Shown here piece after piece: positions 16,230 through 22,453 of a stretch of 22,453 nt of DNA. The stretch comes from Pseudomonadota bacterium (GTDB taxonomy: Bacteria > Pseudomonadota > Alphaproteobacteria > Rhizobiales > Rhizobiaceae): the NCBI GenBank assembly GCA_023387775.1, contig JAEWHN010000209.1, positions 1 through 22,453 on the forward strand. Direction: 5' to 3'. Below the pieces are notes generated by a model that was not told the origin of the DNA, made no database searches, and saw only the letters and a list, made by a program, of their open reading frames with translations. The first letter of the stretch is position 1; the number at the start of each line of letters is the position of its first letter. The position numbers and the translations under genes were made by a program.

Positions 16230-16574
16230 TCAGGCATTTGGCGTAAACTGCTCGGCGGGCCGGCCAAGCCGGTACCAGCGCGACAGCGTCCGCGCCCAAC
16301 TCCGGTCTTCCGACATCAGCCACAGGTCCGACGTTGCGATCGCCCGGTTCACCCCAGCGAGACGGGGATGACCGGTCGAAAGGCCGGCCAGGCAGGGGAC
16401 ATGTCGGTGTCCAAGCATCCAGCGGTGGAGGATCGGGGCGTCCTTTTCGTCTATCAGTGCCTGCGGCAGTTCACAGCGCCGGATGCGCTCCATGTCGGCA
16501 ACGAGGCCCGCCAGTTGTTCGGTCTCGAAGGCGAATGCTTCACTCGGGTGGTCGCGCAGGGTGAACAGCAGCAT
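16230..16574 (-). CDS. small protein resembling DUF6634, copy 2
   Basis: Protein of 114 residues from the ATG at 16574 (MLLFTLRDHPSEAFAF), or 149 from a GTG at 16679. I prefer the shorter form because its paralogue at 16731–17033 begins at the matching place. Shared features are an N-terminal helix (QLAGLVADMERIRRCELP), a central APILHRWMLGHRHVPCLAG, and the C-terminal signature TSDLWLM … ARTLSRWYRLGRPA. This resembles small rhizobial proteins I recall as DUF6634; the family name is from memory. It ends 12 bases before the AAA+ gene and should be co-transcribed with it. The function is unknown. Confidence 0.65.
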   Translation of the reverse strand: MLLFTLRDHPSEAFAFETEQLAGLVADMERIRRCELPQALIDEKDAPILHRWMLGHRHVPCLAGLSTGHPRLAGVNRAIATSDLWLMSEDRSWARTLSRWYRLGRPAEQFTPNA

Positions 16575-16730
16575 TGTCAGGTCTCTATCTGGAGCGGGGC
16601 AAGGATCCGCGCGAACGAATCTTGTGATTTTCGAGGTGTCGAAATGCGGATCGGCGATGAAGATGTCCCTCGGCTGCACTGATGCCGTCGTCTTTGCGAG
16701 GTTGCCGAAGACACGCTGCGCGGCCAGATA

Positions 16731-17033
16731 TCATGCCTTGCCAACGCCTGCTGGATGCCCAAGGCGGTACCAACGGTTGATGGTACGCGCGATGCCGATC
16801 CCCATGTCCAAGTAAATAAGCTGACTTGTCATGATCTCACGACCGTCAGGCAAGGATGGATGACCAAAGACGTATCCGGAGAGACACGCTGTCCGACGTG
16901 AGTACATTTGATGGGATTCGAGGAGGATGGGAGCGGTGTCGAGAGACTTAATCGTGAGCGCGCCGGCCTCGACCAGGCGCAAGTCAGCGGAAAGCCGCTG
17001 CGCATCGTCCGCGCTCATGTAGGCAAACTTCAT
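16731..17033 (-). CDS. small protein resembling DUF6634, copy 1
   Basis: Protein of 100 residues, beginning MKFAYMSADDAQRLSADL and ending with ARTINRWYRLGHPAG. It is a paralogue of the 114-residue product downstream. Both share an FAY/FAF start, APIL, a C-L-x-G-x-x-x-GHP-x-L block and the ART..RWYRLG.PA tail. The ATG at 17033 follows AGAGGA with a 9- to 10-nt spacer. It overlaps the 3' end of the small frame at 16984–17220. Function unknown; the arrangement suggests local duplication within the AAA+ operon. Confidence 0.62.
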   Translation of the reverse strand: MKFAYMSADDAQRLSADLRLVEAGALTIKSLDTAPILLESHQMYSRRTACLSGYVFGHPSLPDGREIMTSQLIYLDMGIGIARTINRWYRLGHPAGVGKA

Positions 17034-17220
17034 CGGGAAATATCCTCTTGTAGTGTAGTGATTTATAGTCAGGTTTTGGTGGTGCGCCGTTCGGCCAATC
17101 TTTGCGGAAGAACCCCATGCCTCGGAGCAGTTCCTCAGCGGTGGGAAAATGCAACCCGGCAATTGCCTCTTTCTGCCGGCGCTGAAAGTGGCGGTCCTTT
17201 AATGTCGGTTGATCTGTCAC
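16984..17220 (-). CDS. small protein or fragment repeating the N-terminus of the AAA+ ATPase
   Basis: A 78-codon frame starts at GTG 17220. Its residues 8–39 match residues 8–39 of the AAA+ protein at 14682–16217 at 23 of 32 positions without gaps, including the shared block EELLRGMGFFR. After residue 40 the similarity stops and the rest looks compositionally arbitrary, overlapping the next gene by 50 bases. It may be the stump of a deleted second AAA+ gene left by duplication, or a genuine short protein carrying the same N-terminal module. No strong ribosome site is visible. Confidence 0.45.
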   Translation of the reverse strand: MTDQPTLKDRHFQRRQKEAIAGLHFPTAEELLRGMGFFRKDWPNGAPPKPDYKSLHYKRIFPDEVCLHERGRCAAAFR

Positions 17221-17387
17221 CGGATAGTCTTACGAATTTGTCTCAAGGATTCCGACGTACCGCCTCTAGCCGATACCAGCGCAAAAACAGTCCCCGACAT
17301 CAGGTTCGAATCATCTCGTCTCTTCACCTAACGCCAGCGCGAAACTGGTCACTTCGTATTTGATTCGAATCCTTCTGTCCATGATTT

Positions 17388-17402
17388 GGTACAGATTGTA
17401 CC
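17388..17402. promoter_or_regulatory. perfect 15-bp palindrome, candidate XRE operator
   Basis: GGTACA-GAT-TGTACC is a perfect inverted repeat with 6-bp arms. It lies 40 bases before the XRE gene and about 170 bases before the divergent small-protein/AAA+ operon. A TTGACA hexamer follows at 17408–17413, although I see no good -10 partner. This is the typical size and place of an autoregulatory operator for a single-domain XRE repressor. Confidence 0.55.
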
Positions 17403-17442
17403 GACTATTGACAATGAACGGCGCCAAACGCTCCGTTGACCG

Positions 17443-17700
17443 ATGGAATCCTTCTCCGACACAATCAAGATGATGCGGGTAGCGCGGGCATTGCTCGAGC
17501 TTAGCCAAGAACAACTGGCCGAGCGCGCCGGAGTAGGCCGTCAAACGATTGTCAGGATCGAAGCAGGTGGAAAGGGCGTAGCGTTTGACGCAGTGGACAA
17601 AGTGCGAAAGGCTCTCGAGAAAGCCGGAGTGATCTTTCTGCCTTCCACGACCGAACACGGTCCCGCCATTGCACTTCGAAGGTCGAAGTCAGGAAACTGA
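17443..17700 (+). CDS. XRE-family helix-turn-helix regulator
   Basis: DNA-binding protein of 85 residues. RVARALLELSQEQLAERAGVGRQTIVRIEAGG (about residues 12–43) is a clear Cro/C1-type helix-turn-helix, and the C-terminal part GVIFLPSTTEHGPAIALRR is typical of small single-domain XRE proteins in mobile or accessory DNA. The ATG at 17443 lacks an obvious ribosome site; the ATG pair at residues 10–11 is an alternative. It is divergent from the AAA+/M41-like operon, with a perfect palindrome in between, so it probably represses itself and possibly that operon. Confidence 0.82.
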   Translation: MESFSDTIKMMRVARALLELSQEQLAERAGVGRQTIVRIEAGGKGVAFDAVDKVRKALEKAGVIFLPSTTEHGPAIALRRSKSGN

Positions 17701-17721
17701 AAGCTTGTGATGGTTGCTCGC

Positions 17722-17742
17722 GACGACGAGAACATCGTCGTC
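17722..17742 (+). terminator. hairpin after XRE gene
   Basis: GACGACGA-GAACA-TCGTCGTC forms a perfect 8-bp stem starting 22 bases after the XRE stop codon. There is no T-run, so termination is only possible. Confidence 0.35.
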
Positions 17743-17989
17743 TACCTCTGCATCGGCACTCATATACCCACGCGAGATCTCGTGCTGCGGCAGAGCACAC
17801 ATTAAGGGCTGGACGGTTTCGCTATCGCCGAGTGGAGTTCATTTCGCCTTTGATGAGATGCTGCCGTCAGCACTGAGCCAGCGCTCTCGTCGCGGCCGGG
17901 CAACCCATTGGCGTGTTCGTCAGGGTACTCCGCAGACCAGCCAACAAGCCTCCTAAGGCTTGGGAATGGGCACCAATTTCTGTAGAGCA

Positions 17990-18032
17990 AGAATCTTGTT
18001 CCGTAGTTTCTCGCTACCGCGAACAAGATTCT
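17990..18032. repeat. long hairpin downstream of gyrB (12-bp perfect arms)
   Basis: AGAATCTTGTTC (17990–18001) and GAACAAGATTCT (18021–18032) are perfect inverted arms. The loop contains a nested GTAG/CTAC pair, so about 16 base pairs can form. It lies roughly 95–135 bases beyond the gyrB stop on the gyrB transcript and may be its terminator, though no clear T-run follows. A related AGAATCTT recurs at about 18060. A recombination or attachment site at the island edge is another possibility. Confidence 0.45.
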
Positions 18033-18125
18033 CACTATTTCTGACACTGGACCAGTCGCGAGAATCTTTCCGACTTTTTGCGGTACGTTTCCCGGATATT
18101 GTGAGAATGAGCAGCTGGGGGTGGG

Positions 18126-20573
18126 TTACACGTCCAGGTTTGCCACCGACAGCGCGTTGTCCTGGATGAACTCGCGGCGTGGCTCCACCTCGTCGCCCAT
18201 CAGCCGCGCGAAGAGGGCGTCGGCATCGGTCGCGTCGGAGATCTTGACCTGCAGCAGCGAGCGCACGTTCGGGTCCAGCGTGGTTTCCCAAAGCTGCTCG
18301 GCGTTCATCTCGCCAAGGCCCTTGTAGCGCTGCATGGTCAGGCCCTTGCGGCCGGTGGCGAAGATGGTGTCGAGCAGCGCCATCGGCCCCGAGATCGCCT
18401 CGGAAGTCTCCTTGCGGCGCAGCACCGGCACGGTGCCATAGACCTCGCCGAGGCGGCCGGCAAAGCGGTCGAGCGCGCGCGCGTCGGCCGAATGCAGCAA
18501 CCCCATGTCGAGAAAGGCGGATTCCTTCACGCCGCGCACGGTGCGCTCGAGGATGTAGCCGCCGGGGCCCTCGTTGGAGGTCGTGGTGCGGCCATGCCAG
18601 CCGCGCTCGGTGTCTTCCGCGATGGCGTCCAGAAGAGCGGCGATGGTCTCGGCCATTTCGTTTGCCTTGCCGAGATCGTCGAGGATGGCCGGATCGAGCG
18701 CCCCGGCAATCGCGGCCTGTTCCACGATGCTGCGCGAATAGCGCGTGTGCAGGCCGTTGAGCAGCCCGCGCACGGCAAGCGCATCATCCACCACGGCGCG
18801 CAGATCCTGGCCGGCGCGCACTTCGCCGGAGCCCAGCGTCAGCGAGGCTTCCTCAAGCCCGGTGCCGATGAGGAATTCCTCCAGGGCGGTTTCGTTCTTG
18901 AGATATTGCGAGCTCTTGCCGCGCGAAACCTTATAGAGCGGCGGCTGCGCGATATAGAGGTGGCCGCGCTCGATCAGCTCCGGCATCTGCCGGAAGAAGA
19001 ACGTGAGCAGCAGCGTGCGGATATGGGCACCGTCGACGTCGGCGTCGGTCATGATGATGATCTTGTGGTAGCGCAGCTTGTCGGCGTTGAACTCGTCCTT
19101 GCCGATCGAGGTGCCCAGCGCCGTGATCAGCGTGCCGATCATGTCGGAGCCCAGCATCCTGTCGAAGCGGGCGCGCTCCACGTTGAGGATCTTGCCGCGC
19201 AGCGGCAGGATCGCCTGGTTCTGGCGCGAGCGGCCGCCCTTGGCCGAGCCGCCTGCGGAGTCACCCTCGACGATGAAGAGTTCGGACTTGGCCGGGTCGC
19301 GCTCCTGGCAGTCGGCGAGCTTGCCGGGCAGCGAGGTGATGTCGAGCACGCCCTTGCGCCGGGTCAGCTCGCGCGCCTTGCGGGCGGCCTCTCGCGCGGC
19401 GGCGGCTTCCACCACCTTGGCGATGAGGATCTTGGCTTCGCTCGGATGCTCCTCGAACCAGGTGCCGAGCGCCTCGTTGACCAGGCTTTCGACCACCGGC
19501 CGCACTTCGGAGGAAACCAGCTTGTCCTTGGTCTGCGAGGAGAATTTCGGGTCCGGCACCTTGACCGAAAGCACCGCCGTCAGGCCTTCACGGCTGTCAT
19601 CGCCGGTGATCGAGACCTTTTCCTTCTTGGAGATGCCGGAGGTCTCGGCATAGCCCGTGACCTGGCGCGTCAGCGCGCCGCGGAAGCCGGCCAGATGCGT
19701 GCCGCCGTCGCGCTGACCGATGTTGTTGGTGAAGCACAGCACGTTCTCGTGGTAGCTGTCGTTCCACCACATCGCCACTTCCACGGTGATGCCGTCGCGC
19801 TCGGCGCGGATGGCAATCGGCGCCGGGATCAGCGGCTTCTTGGCGCGGTCGAGATATTTCACGAAGGCTTCGAGGCCACCCTGATAGAGCAGCTCCTGGG
19901 TCTTGACGTCGGCATGACGCTTGTCGGTCAGCACGATGCGCACGCCGGAGTTCAGGAAGGCGAGCTCGCGCAACCGGTGTTCCAGTGTCGAAAAGTCGAA
20001 CTGGACCATGGTGAAGGTTTCGGGCGAGGGCAGGAACGACACTTCCGTTCCGGTCTCAGTGCCCGCATCGCCGGTAACGGCCAGCGGCGCGTCGGCCACG
20101 CCATGAGTGAATTTCATCTCGTGGATCTTGCCGGCGCGGCGGATCTTCAGCTTCAGCCAGATCGACAGCGCGTTGACCACCGACACGCCCACGCCGTGCA
20201 GGCCACCGGAGACCTTGTAGGAGTTCTGGTCGAACTTACCGCCGGCGTGCAGCTGCGTCATGATGACTTCCGCCGCCGAGACGCCTTCGGAAGGGTGCAG
20301 GTCGGTCGGAATGCCGCGGCCGTTGTCGGTCACCGTGCAGGAGCCGTCGGGATTGAGCGTGACGGTGACGAGCGTGGCGTGGCCCGCCAGCGCCTCGTCG
20401 ATGGCGTTGTCGACCACTTCATACACCATGTGGTGCAGGCCCGAGCCGTCGTCGGTGTCACCAATATACATGCCGGGCCGCTTGCGCACCGCGTCCAGGC
20501 CCTTGAGGACCTTGATGGATTCGGCGCCGTACTCAGCCTGCGCACCGGCCTGATTCTCGGTCGTATCGCTCAT
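18126..20573 (-). CDS. gyrB: DNA gyrase subunit B
   Basis: GyrB of 815 residues, the ATPase and TOPRIM subunit of DNA gyrase, which introduces negative supercoils with GyrA. The GHKL ATPase domain shows YEVVDNAIDEALAG, VTDNGRGIPTD and GGLHGVGVSVVNALS. The TOPRIM domain shows EGDSAGGSAKGGR and DADVDGAHIRTLLLTFFFR. The C-terminal signature is RYKGLGEMNAEQLWETT. RKRPGMYIGDT is the usual N-terminal motif. The start is ATG at 20573 (MSDTTENQ); upstream in-frame codons to 20738 do not fit the family. The length is normal, with the insert between TOPRIM and tail seen in many proteobacterial GyrB proteins. It is encoded alone, with a candidate promoter about 75 bases upstream. Confidence 0.98.
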   Translation of the reverse strand: MSDTTENQAGAQAEYGAESIKVLKGLDAVRKRPGMYIGDTDDGSGLHHMVYEVVDNAIDEALAGHATLVTVTLNPDGSCTVTDNGRGIPTDLHPSEGVSAAEVIMTQLHAGGKFDQNSYKVSGGLHGVGVSVVNALSIWLKLKIRRAGKIHEMKFTHGVADAPLAVTGDAGTETGTEVSFLPSPETFTMVQFDFSTLEHRLRELAFLNSGVRIVLTDKRHADVKTQELLYQGGLEAFVKYLDRAKKPLIPAPIAIRAERDGITVEVAMWWNDSYHENVLCFTNNIGQRDGGTHLAGFRGALTRQVTGYAETSGISKKEKVSITGDDSREGLTAVLSVKVPDPKFSSQTKDKLVSSEVRPVVESLVNEALGTWFEEHPSEAKILIAKVVEAAAAREAARKARELTRRKGVLDITSLPGKLADCQERDPAKSELFIVEGDSAGGSAKGGRSRQNQAILPLRGKILNVERARFDRMLGSDMIGTLITALGTSIGKDEFNADKLRYHKIIIMTDADVDGAHIRTLLLTFFFRQMPELIERGHLYIAQPPLYKVSRGKSSQYLKNETALEEFLIGTGLEEASLTLGSGEVRAGQDLRAVVDDALAVRGLLNGLHTRYSRSIVEQAAIAGALDPAILDDLGKANEMAETIAALLDAIAEDTERGWHGRTTTSNEGPGGYILERTVRGVKESAFLDMGLLHSADARALDRFAGRLGEVYGTVPVLRRKETSEAISGPMALLDTIFATGRKGLTMQRYKGLGEMNAEQLWETTLDPNVRSLLQVKISDATDADALFARLMGDEVEPRREFIQDNALSVANLDV

Positions 20574-20647
20574 GAAGTGCTTTCGTCTCTCTGTCGCGGG
20601 ACAGGTACGCGCGAAGCCCCTCGAATCGCGCACCCGATTATGATCAA

Positions 20648-20676
20648 GATATAGGGGTTCCGAGCCATTTTTCCAA
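20648..20676 (-). promoter_or_regulatory. candidate gyrB promoter
   Basis: Reading the minus strand, TTGGAA (20676–20671) and TATATC (20653–20648) are spaced by 17 bases, a fair sigma-70-type match, about 75 bases before the gyrB ATG. It lies in the 161-base gap between the LysR gene stop and gyrB. Confidence 0.4.
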
Positions 20677-20734
20677 GTTTTACAAGGATTTTGCGGGGGA
20701 AATTGGGCGCTTTGCGGGACCGTTTCACCGGGCT

Positions 20735-21649
20735 TCACGTCGCCGCCGAAACCGCGCCTTCCCCGCGCAGCAAGTCCGCCCTCGCGGAGACCACTTCGGC
20801 CAGCACGTCGCTAGCGATGCGAACGAGCGGATCGTTGCGTCGGCTCTCGTGCCAGCAGATCCAGAGCGGCGCCGGAAAGACGGGCAATGCCTCGCAGCGC
20901 ACCAGATCGGGCGCGGTCGCGGCGGCCACAGCAGGCAGGGCAGCCAGGCCGAGGCCGGATTCGGCGGCGGCCAGCAGGCCGGGCAGCGAATTGGAGCGGA
21001 AAGCGATACGGCCTGCGCCCGCCTTGCCCTCCAGATAGGCGAGCGGCGGTGCAGCGGCCACGATGCCCTCGCCGGCGATCACCGGGTAGCGGGCGATGTC
21101 GGCCTCGCCTTCGGGCATGCCGAAATCGTGCAGGAAGGTGCGGCTGGCGTAGATGGCCCAGATCGTGTCGGGCATGCGCCGGCGAACGATGTCGGGCTGC
21201 TCGTTGGCGCCGCCGGCACGCAGCGCAATGTCCGCCTCGCCGGCCGCGAGGTCGAGGCGGCGATCGGAAACGATGATCTCGGCATTCATGCCCGGATGCC
21301 GGGTCCTGAGCAGTGACGCCGCCGGCGCCAGCAGCGCACGGGCCATGTATTCGGTGCCGGTGATGCGCACCGTGCCTGACACATTGCGCTGGCGCGAGCG
21401 GATCTTCTGCTCCAGCGCGTCCGCCGCCTTTTCGGCCGCCGTGGCCAGATCGAGCACGGCGCGGCCTTCCTCGGTGATGCGATAGCCGGATTGCTGGCGG
21501 TGGAAAAGCGCGACCCCCAGGGCGGTTTCCAGCGACTTGATGCGTCGCGCCACCGTGGTCTGGTTTACGCCCAGCGCAGCCGAAGCCTTCAGCGTCGACT
21601 CGTGGCGCACCGTGGCAAGGAAATAGCGGAGGTCGTTCCAATCGAACAT
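20735..21649 (-). CDS. LysR-family transcriptional regulator
   Basis: Regulator of 304 residues. The winged helix-turn-helix covers about residues 1–60 (WNDLRYFLATVRHESTLKAS, LGVNQTTVARRIKSLE). It is followed by a linker helix (TAAEKAADALEQKIRS) and a two-lobed effector domain (VSGTVRITGTEYMARALLAP, SDRRLDLAAGEADIALRAGG, LPGLLAAAESGLGLAALP). The NDLRYFLA start and IALR motif resemble the LysR subgroup of short-chain or unknown ligands common in rhizobia; the ligand is not predictable. The ATG is at 21649. A perfect LysR-type palindrome lies seven bases upstream of it, in the gap shared with the divergent SnoaL-like gene, so autoregulation and control of that gene are likely. Confidence 0.92.
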   Translation of the reverse strand: MFDWNDLRYFLATVRHESTLKASAALGVNQTTVARRIKSLETALGVALFHRQQSGYRITEEGRAVLDLATAAEKAADALEQKIRSRQRNVSGTVRITGTEYMARALLAPAASLLRTRHPGMNAEIIVSDRRLDLAAGEADIALRAGGANEQPDIVRRRMPDTIWAIYASRTFLHDFGMPEGEADIARYPVIAGEGIVAAAPPLAYLEGKAGAGRIAFRSNSLPGLLAAAESGLGLAALPAVAAATAPDLVRCEALPVFPAPLWICWHESRRNDPLVRIASDVLAEVVSARADLLRGEGAVSAAT

Positions 21650-21655
21650 GACCCA

Positions 21656-21673
21656 TTCTGCACAAATGCAGAA
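21656..21673. promoter_or_regulatory. LysR-type operator palindrome
   Basis: TTCTGCA-CAAA-TGCAGAA is a perfect inverted repeat with 7-bp arms. It ends seven bases before the LysR start codon in the LysR/SnoaL-like divergent gap. This is the expected place for LysR self-control. Confidence 0.55.
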
Positions 21674-21797
21674 CCGTTCGGCAAGTGGGCTGGCTGCCAG
21701 CCGCCGCGGATAATGGCTATACGAAGATCGTCATCGACTGGCCGGCCATGATCTTTTTTCCATTCGACGCCGCATCGCGCGGCAGCAGGAGACAGTC

Positions 21798-22202
21798 ATG
21801 CTTCACGAACAGCAGAACAAGGATGTGGTGCGCGCCTATGTCGAGGCGATGAACACCGGCGATTTCGACAGGCTGGAACGCCTGTTCACCAAGGACACCA
21901 ATATCCACGGCGTGCTCGGCCGCGGCTCGCTCGACATTGCCATGCCGATCTGGCGCGAACTGCACGGCGCACTCGACATGCATCTGGAAATCGAGGAACT
22001 GGCGGCAGACGGCGACACGGTGGTGGCCCGCTTCCGCGAAACCGGCCGCTCGGTGGGCGAGTTCCGGGGCCTGCGCGCCACCGGCAAGACTTATGAGATC
22101 ATCGCGATCGAGTGGTTCACCATCCGTGATGGACTCATCACCGACCGCTGGGGCGTGCGCGACAGCGCAGCACAAGCCCGCCAGATCGGCTGGCAGGCAT
22201 GA
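21798..22202 (+). CDS. SnoaL-like / NTF2-fold protein (ester-cyclase type)
   Basis: Protein of 134 residues with the NTF2/SnoaL pattern: an N-terminal helix (NKDVVRAYVEAMNTGDFDRLERLF), a strand with TNIHGV, then ELHGALDMHLEIEELAADGDTVVARFRETG, YEIIAIEWFTIRDGLITDRWGVRD. This matches the small ester-cyclase-like members of the fold, whose substrates are mostly unknown; binding of a small hydrophobic compound is typical. The ATG at 21798 has AGGAG seven or so bases upstream. The gene is divergent from the LysR gene with a palindrome between them, so it is probably a target of that regulator. Confidence 0.85.
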   Translation: MLHEQQNKDVVRAYVEAMNTGDFDRLERLFTKDTNIHGVLGRGSLDIAMPIWRELHGALDMHLEIEELAADGDTVVARFRETGRSVGEFRGLRATGKTYEIIAIEWFTIRDGLITDRWGVRDSAAQARQIGWQA

Positions 22203-22220
22203 GAGCATACCTGGCCCCGC

Positions 22221-22243
22221 GCCCGGCCGATCATCGGCCGGGC
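22221..22243. terminator. bidirectional GC-rich hairpin between convergent genes
   Basis: The arms GCCCGGCCGAT and ATCGGCCGGGC are perfect 11-bp inverted repeats with one base between them. They lie between the stop of the SnoaL-like gene (22202) and the stop of the convergent gene at 22285. No T-run is present, but position and stability suit a shared terminator. Confidence 0.6.
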
Positions 22244-22284
22244 GGCGAGTTTCCGGACTGGCTATATCTGGCTACGTCCGCGGG

Positions 22285-22453
22285 TCAGGCCGCGGCGGCC
22301 GCCTGCTTGGCAGGTCGCAGCGTCTCGAGGGCCCCGGCCCAGCGGTCGAGCTCGTCCAGCATGGTCTTGGCGCTGGCGATGATCAGGTCGTTCGGCTTGA
22401 ACTCGCCGTCTACCAGCAACTGCGGATAGTTCGGCACCGGCACGCCTTCAGGG
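22285..22453 (-). CDS. 3' end of an unidentified gene (C-terminal 55 residues)
   Basis: The frame is open from the right edge to a TGA at 22285–22287. The visible C terminus includes GVPVPNYPQLLVDGEF, LIIASAKTMLDELDRWAGAL and an alanine-rich end. It may be the tail of an NADPH-dependent FMN-reductase-like flavodoxin-fold protein, but this is a weak impression. Codon composition and the convergent hairpin at 22221–22243 support a real gene. Confidence 0.55.
   Translation of the reverse strand, partial: PEGVPVPNYPQLLVDGEFKPNDLIIASAKTMLDELDRWAGALETLRPAKQAAAAA

Larger units (their letters stand above)
17701..18125. other. intergenic region between XRE gene and gyrB
   Basis: No supported gene in these 425 bases. 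An 8-bp hairpin lies at 17722–17742 and a long hairpin at 17990–18032 (both listed). Short frames exist on both strands but none has a ribosome site or a recognisable product. This is the right-hand edge of the accessory island next to the gyrB 3' end. Confidence 0.5.

Noticed and set aside
2112..18125. Transposase, integrase, tRNA attachment site or CRISPR array that would explain the island
   Set aside because: None found by eye; no regularly spaced repeats, no DDE or tyrosine/serine recombinase motifs, and no tRNA-like cloverleaf.
18492..20654. Plus-strand open frame of 720 codons
   Set aside because: It lies antisense to gyrB, which has unmistakable motifs; high GC keeps the opposite strand open.

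Overview
The window looks like a chromosomal segment of an alphaproteobacterium of the Hyphomicrobiales (Rhizobiales), probably near Mesorhizobium/Aminobacter/Phyllobacteriaceae. The grounds are high GC, the gyrB–LysR neighbourhood, an aspartate–glyoxylate aminotransferase and IclR pair typical of alphaproteobacterial beta-hydroxyaspartate cycle loci, and small proteins of a rhizobial type. No taxonomic search was possible, so this is inference. I see no rRNA, tRNA, CRISPR array, transposase or integrase.

Layout. (1) 1–2132 is metabolic: the 5' part of bhcA (minus strand, cut by the window edge) and its divergent IclR regulator bhcR, around a palindrome-rich intergenic region. (2) 2112–18125 is an accessory island of about 16 kb between bhcR and gyrB. 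Its first block (2850–13179) has two divergent operons. The rightward operon encodes a TerB_N/TerB/TerB_C protein, a BrxD-like P-loop ATPase and an Lhr-type DExH helicase, which is the gene content of the Shango anti-phage system (sngA, sngB, sngC). The leftward operon encodes a double-HKD phospholipase D-like protein with a C-terminal Cys cluster and a 535-residue protein of unknown function. Diverged copies of one non-coding repeat lie to the left of, inside and to the right of this block. (3) 13841–17700 holds a second module: paired small proteins resembling DUF6634, a Lon-like AAA+ ATPase without a protease domain, a 63-residue protein, an FtsH/M41-like peptidase with HQAAH where HExxH is expected, and an XRE regulator behind a perfect 15-bp palindrome. 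(4) 18126–22453 returns to housekeeping DNA: gyrB, a LysR regulator, a divergent SnoaL/NTF2-fold protein and the 3' end of an unidentified gene.

How they may work together. BhcR should control the bhc operon, which assimilates glyoxylate. In the island, the simplest reading is a Shango core (sensor/membrane protein, ATPase, helicase) joined by a PLD-type nuclease and a partner protein as a possible effector arm. The second module looks like a split AAA+ protease-like machine in which the unfoldase and a probably inactive peptidase are separate chains. The role of the second module, and any defence role of the PLD/535-residue pair, are inferences from composition and position.
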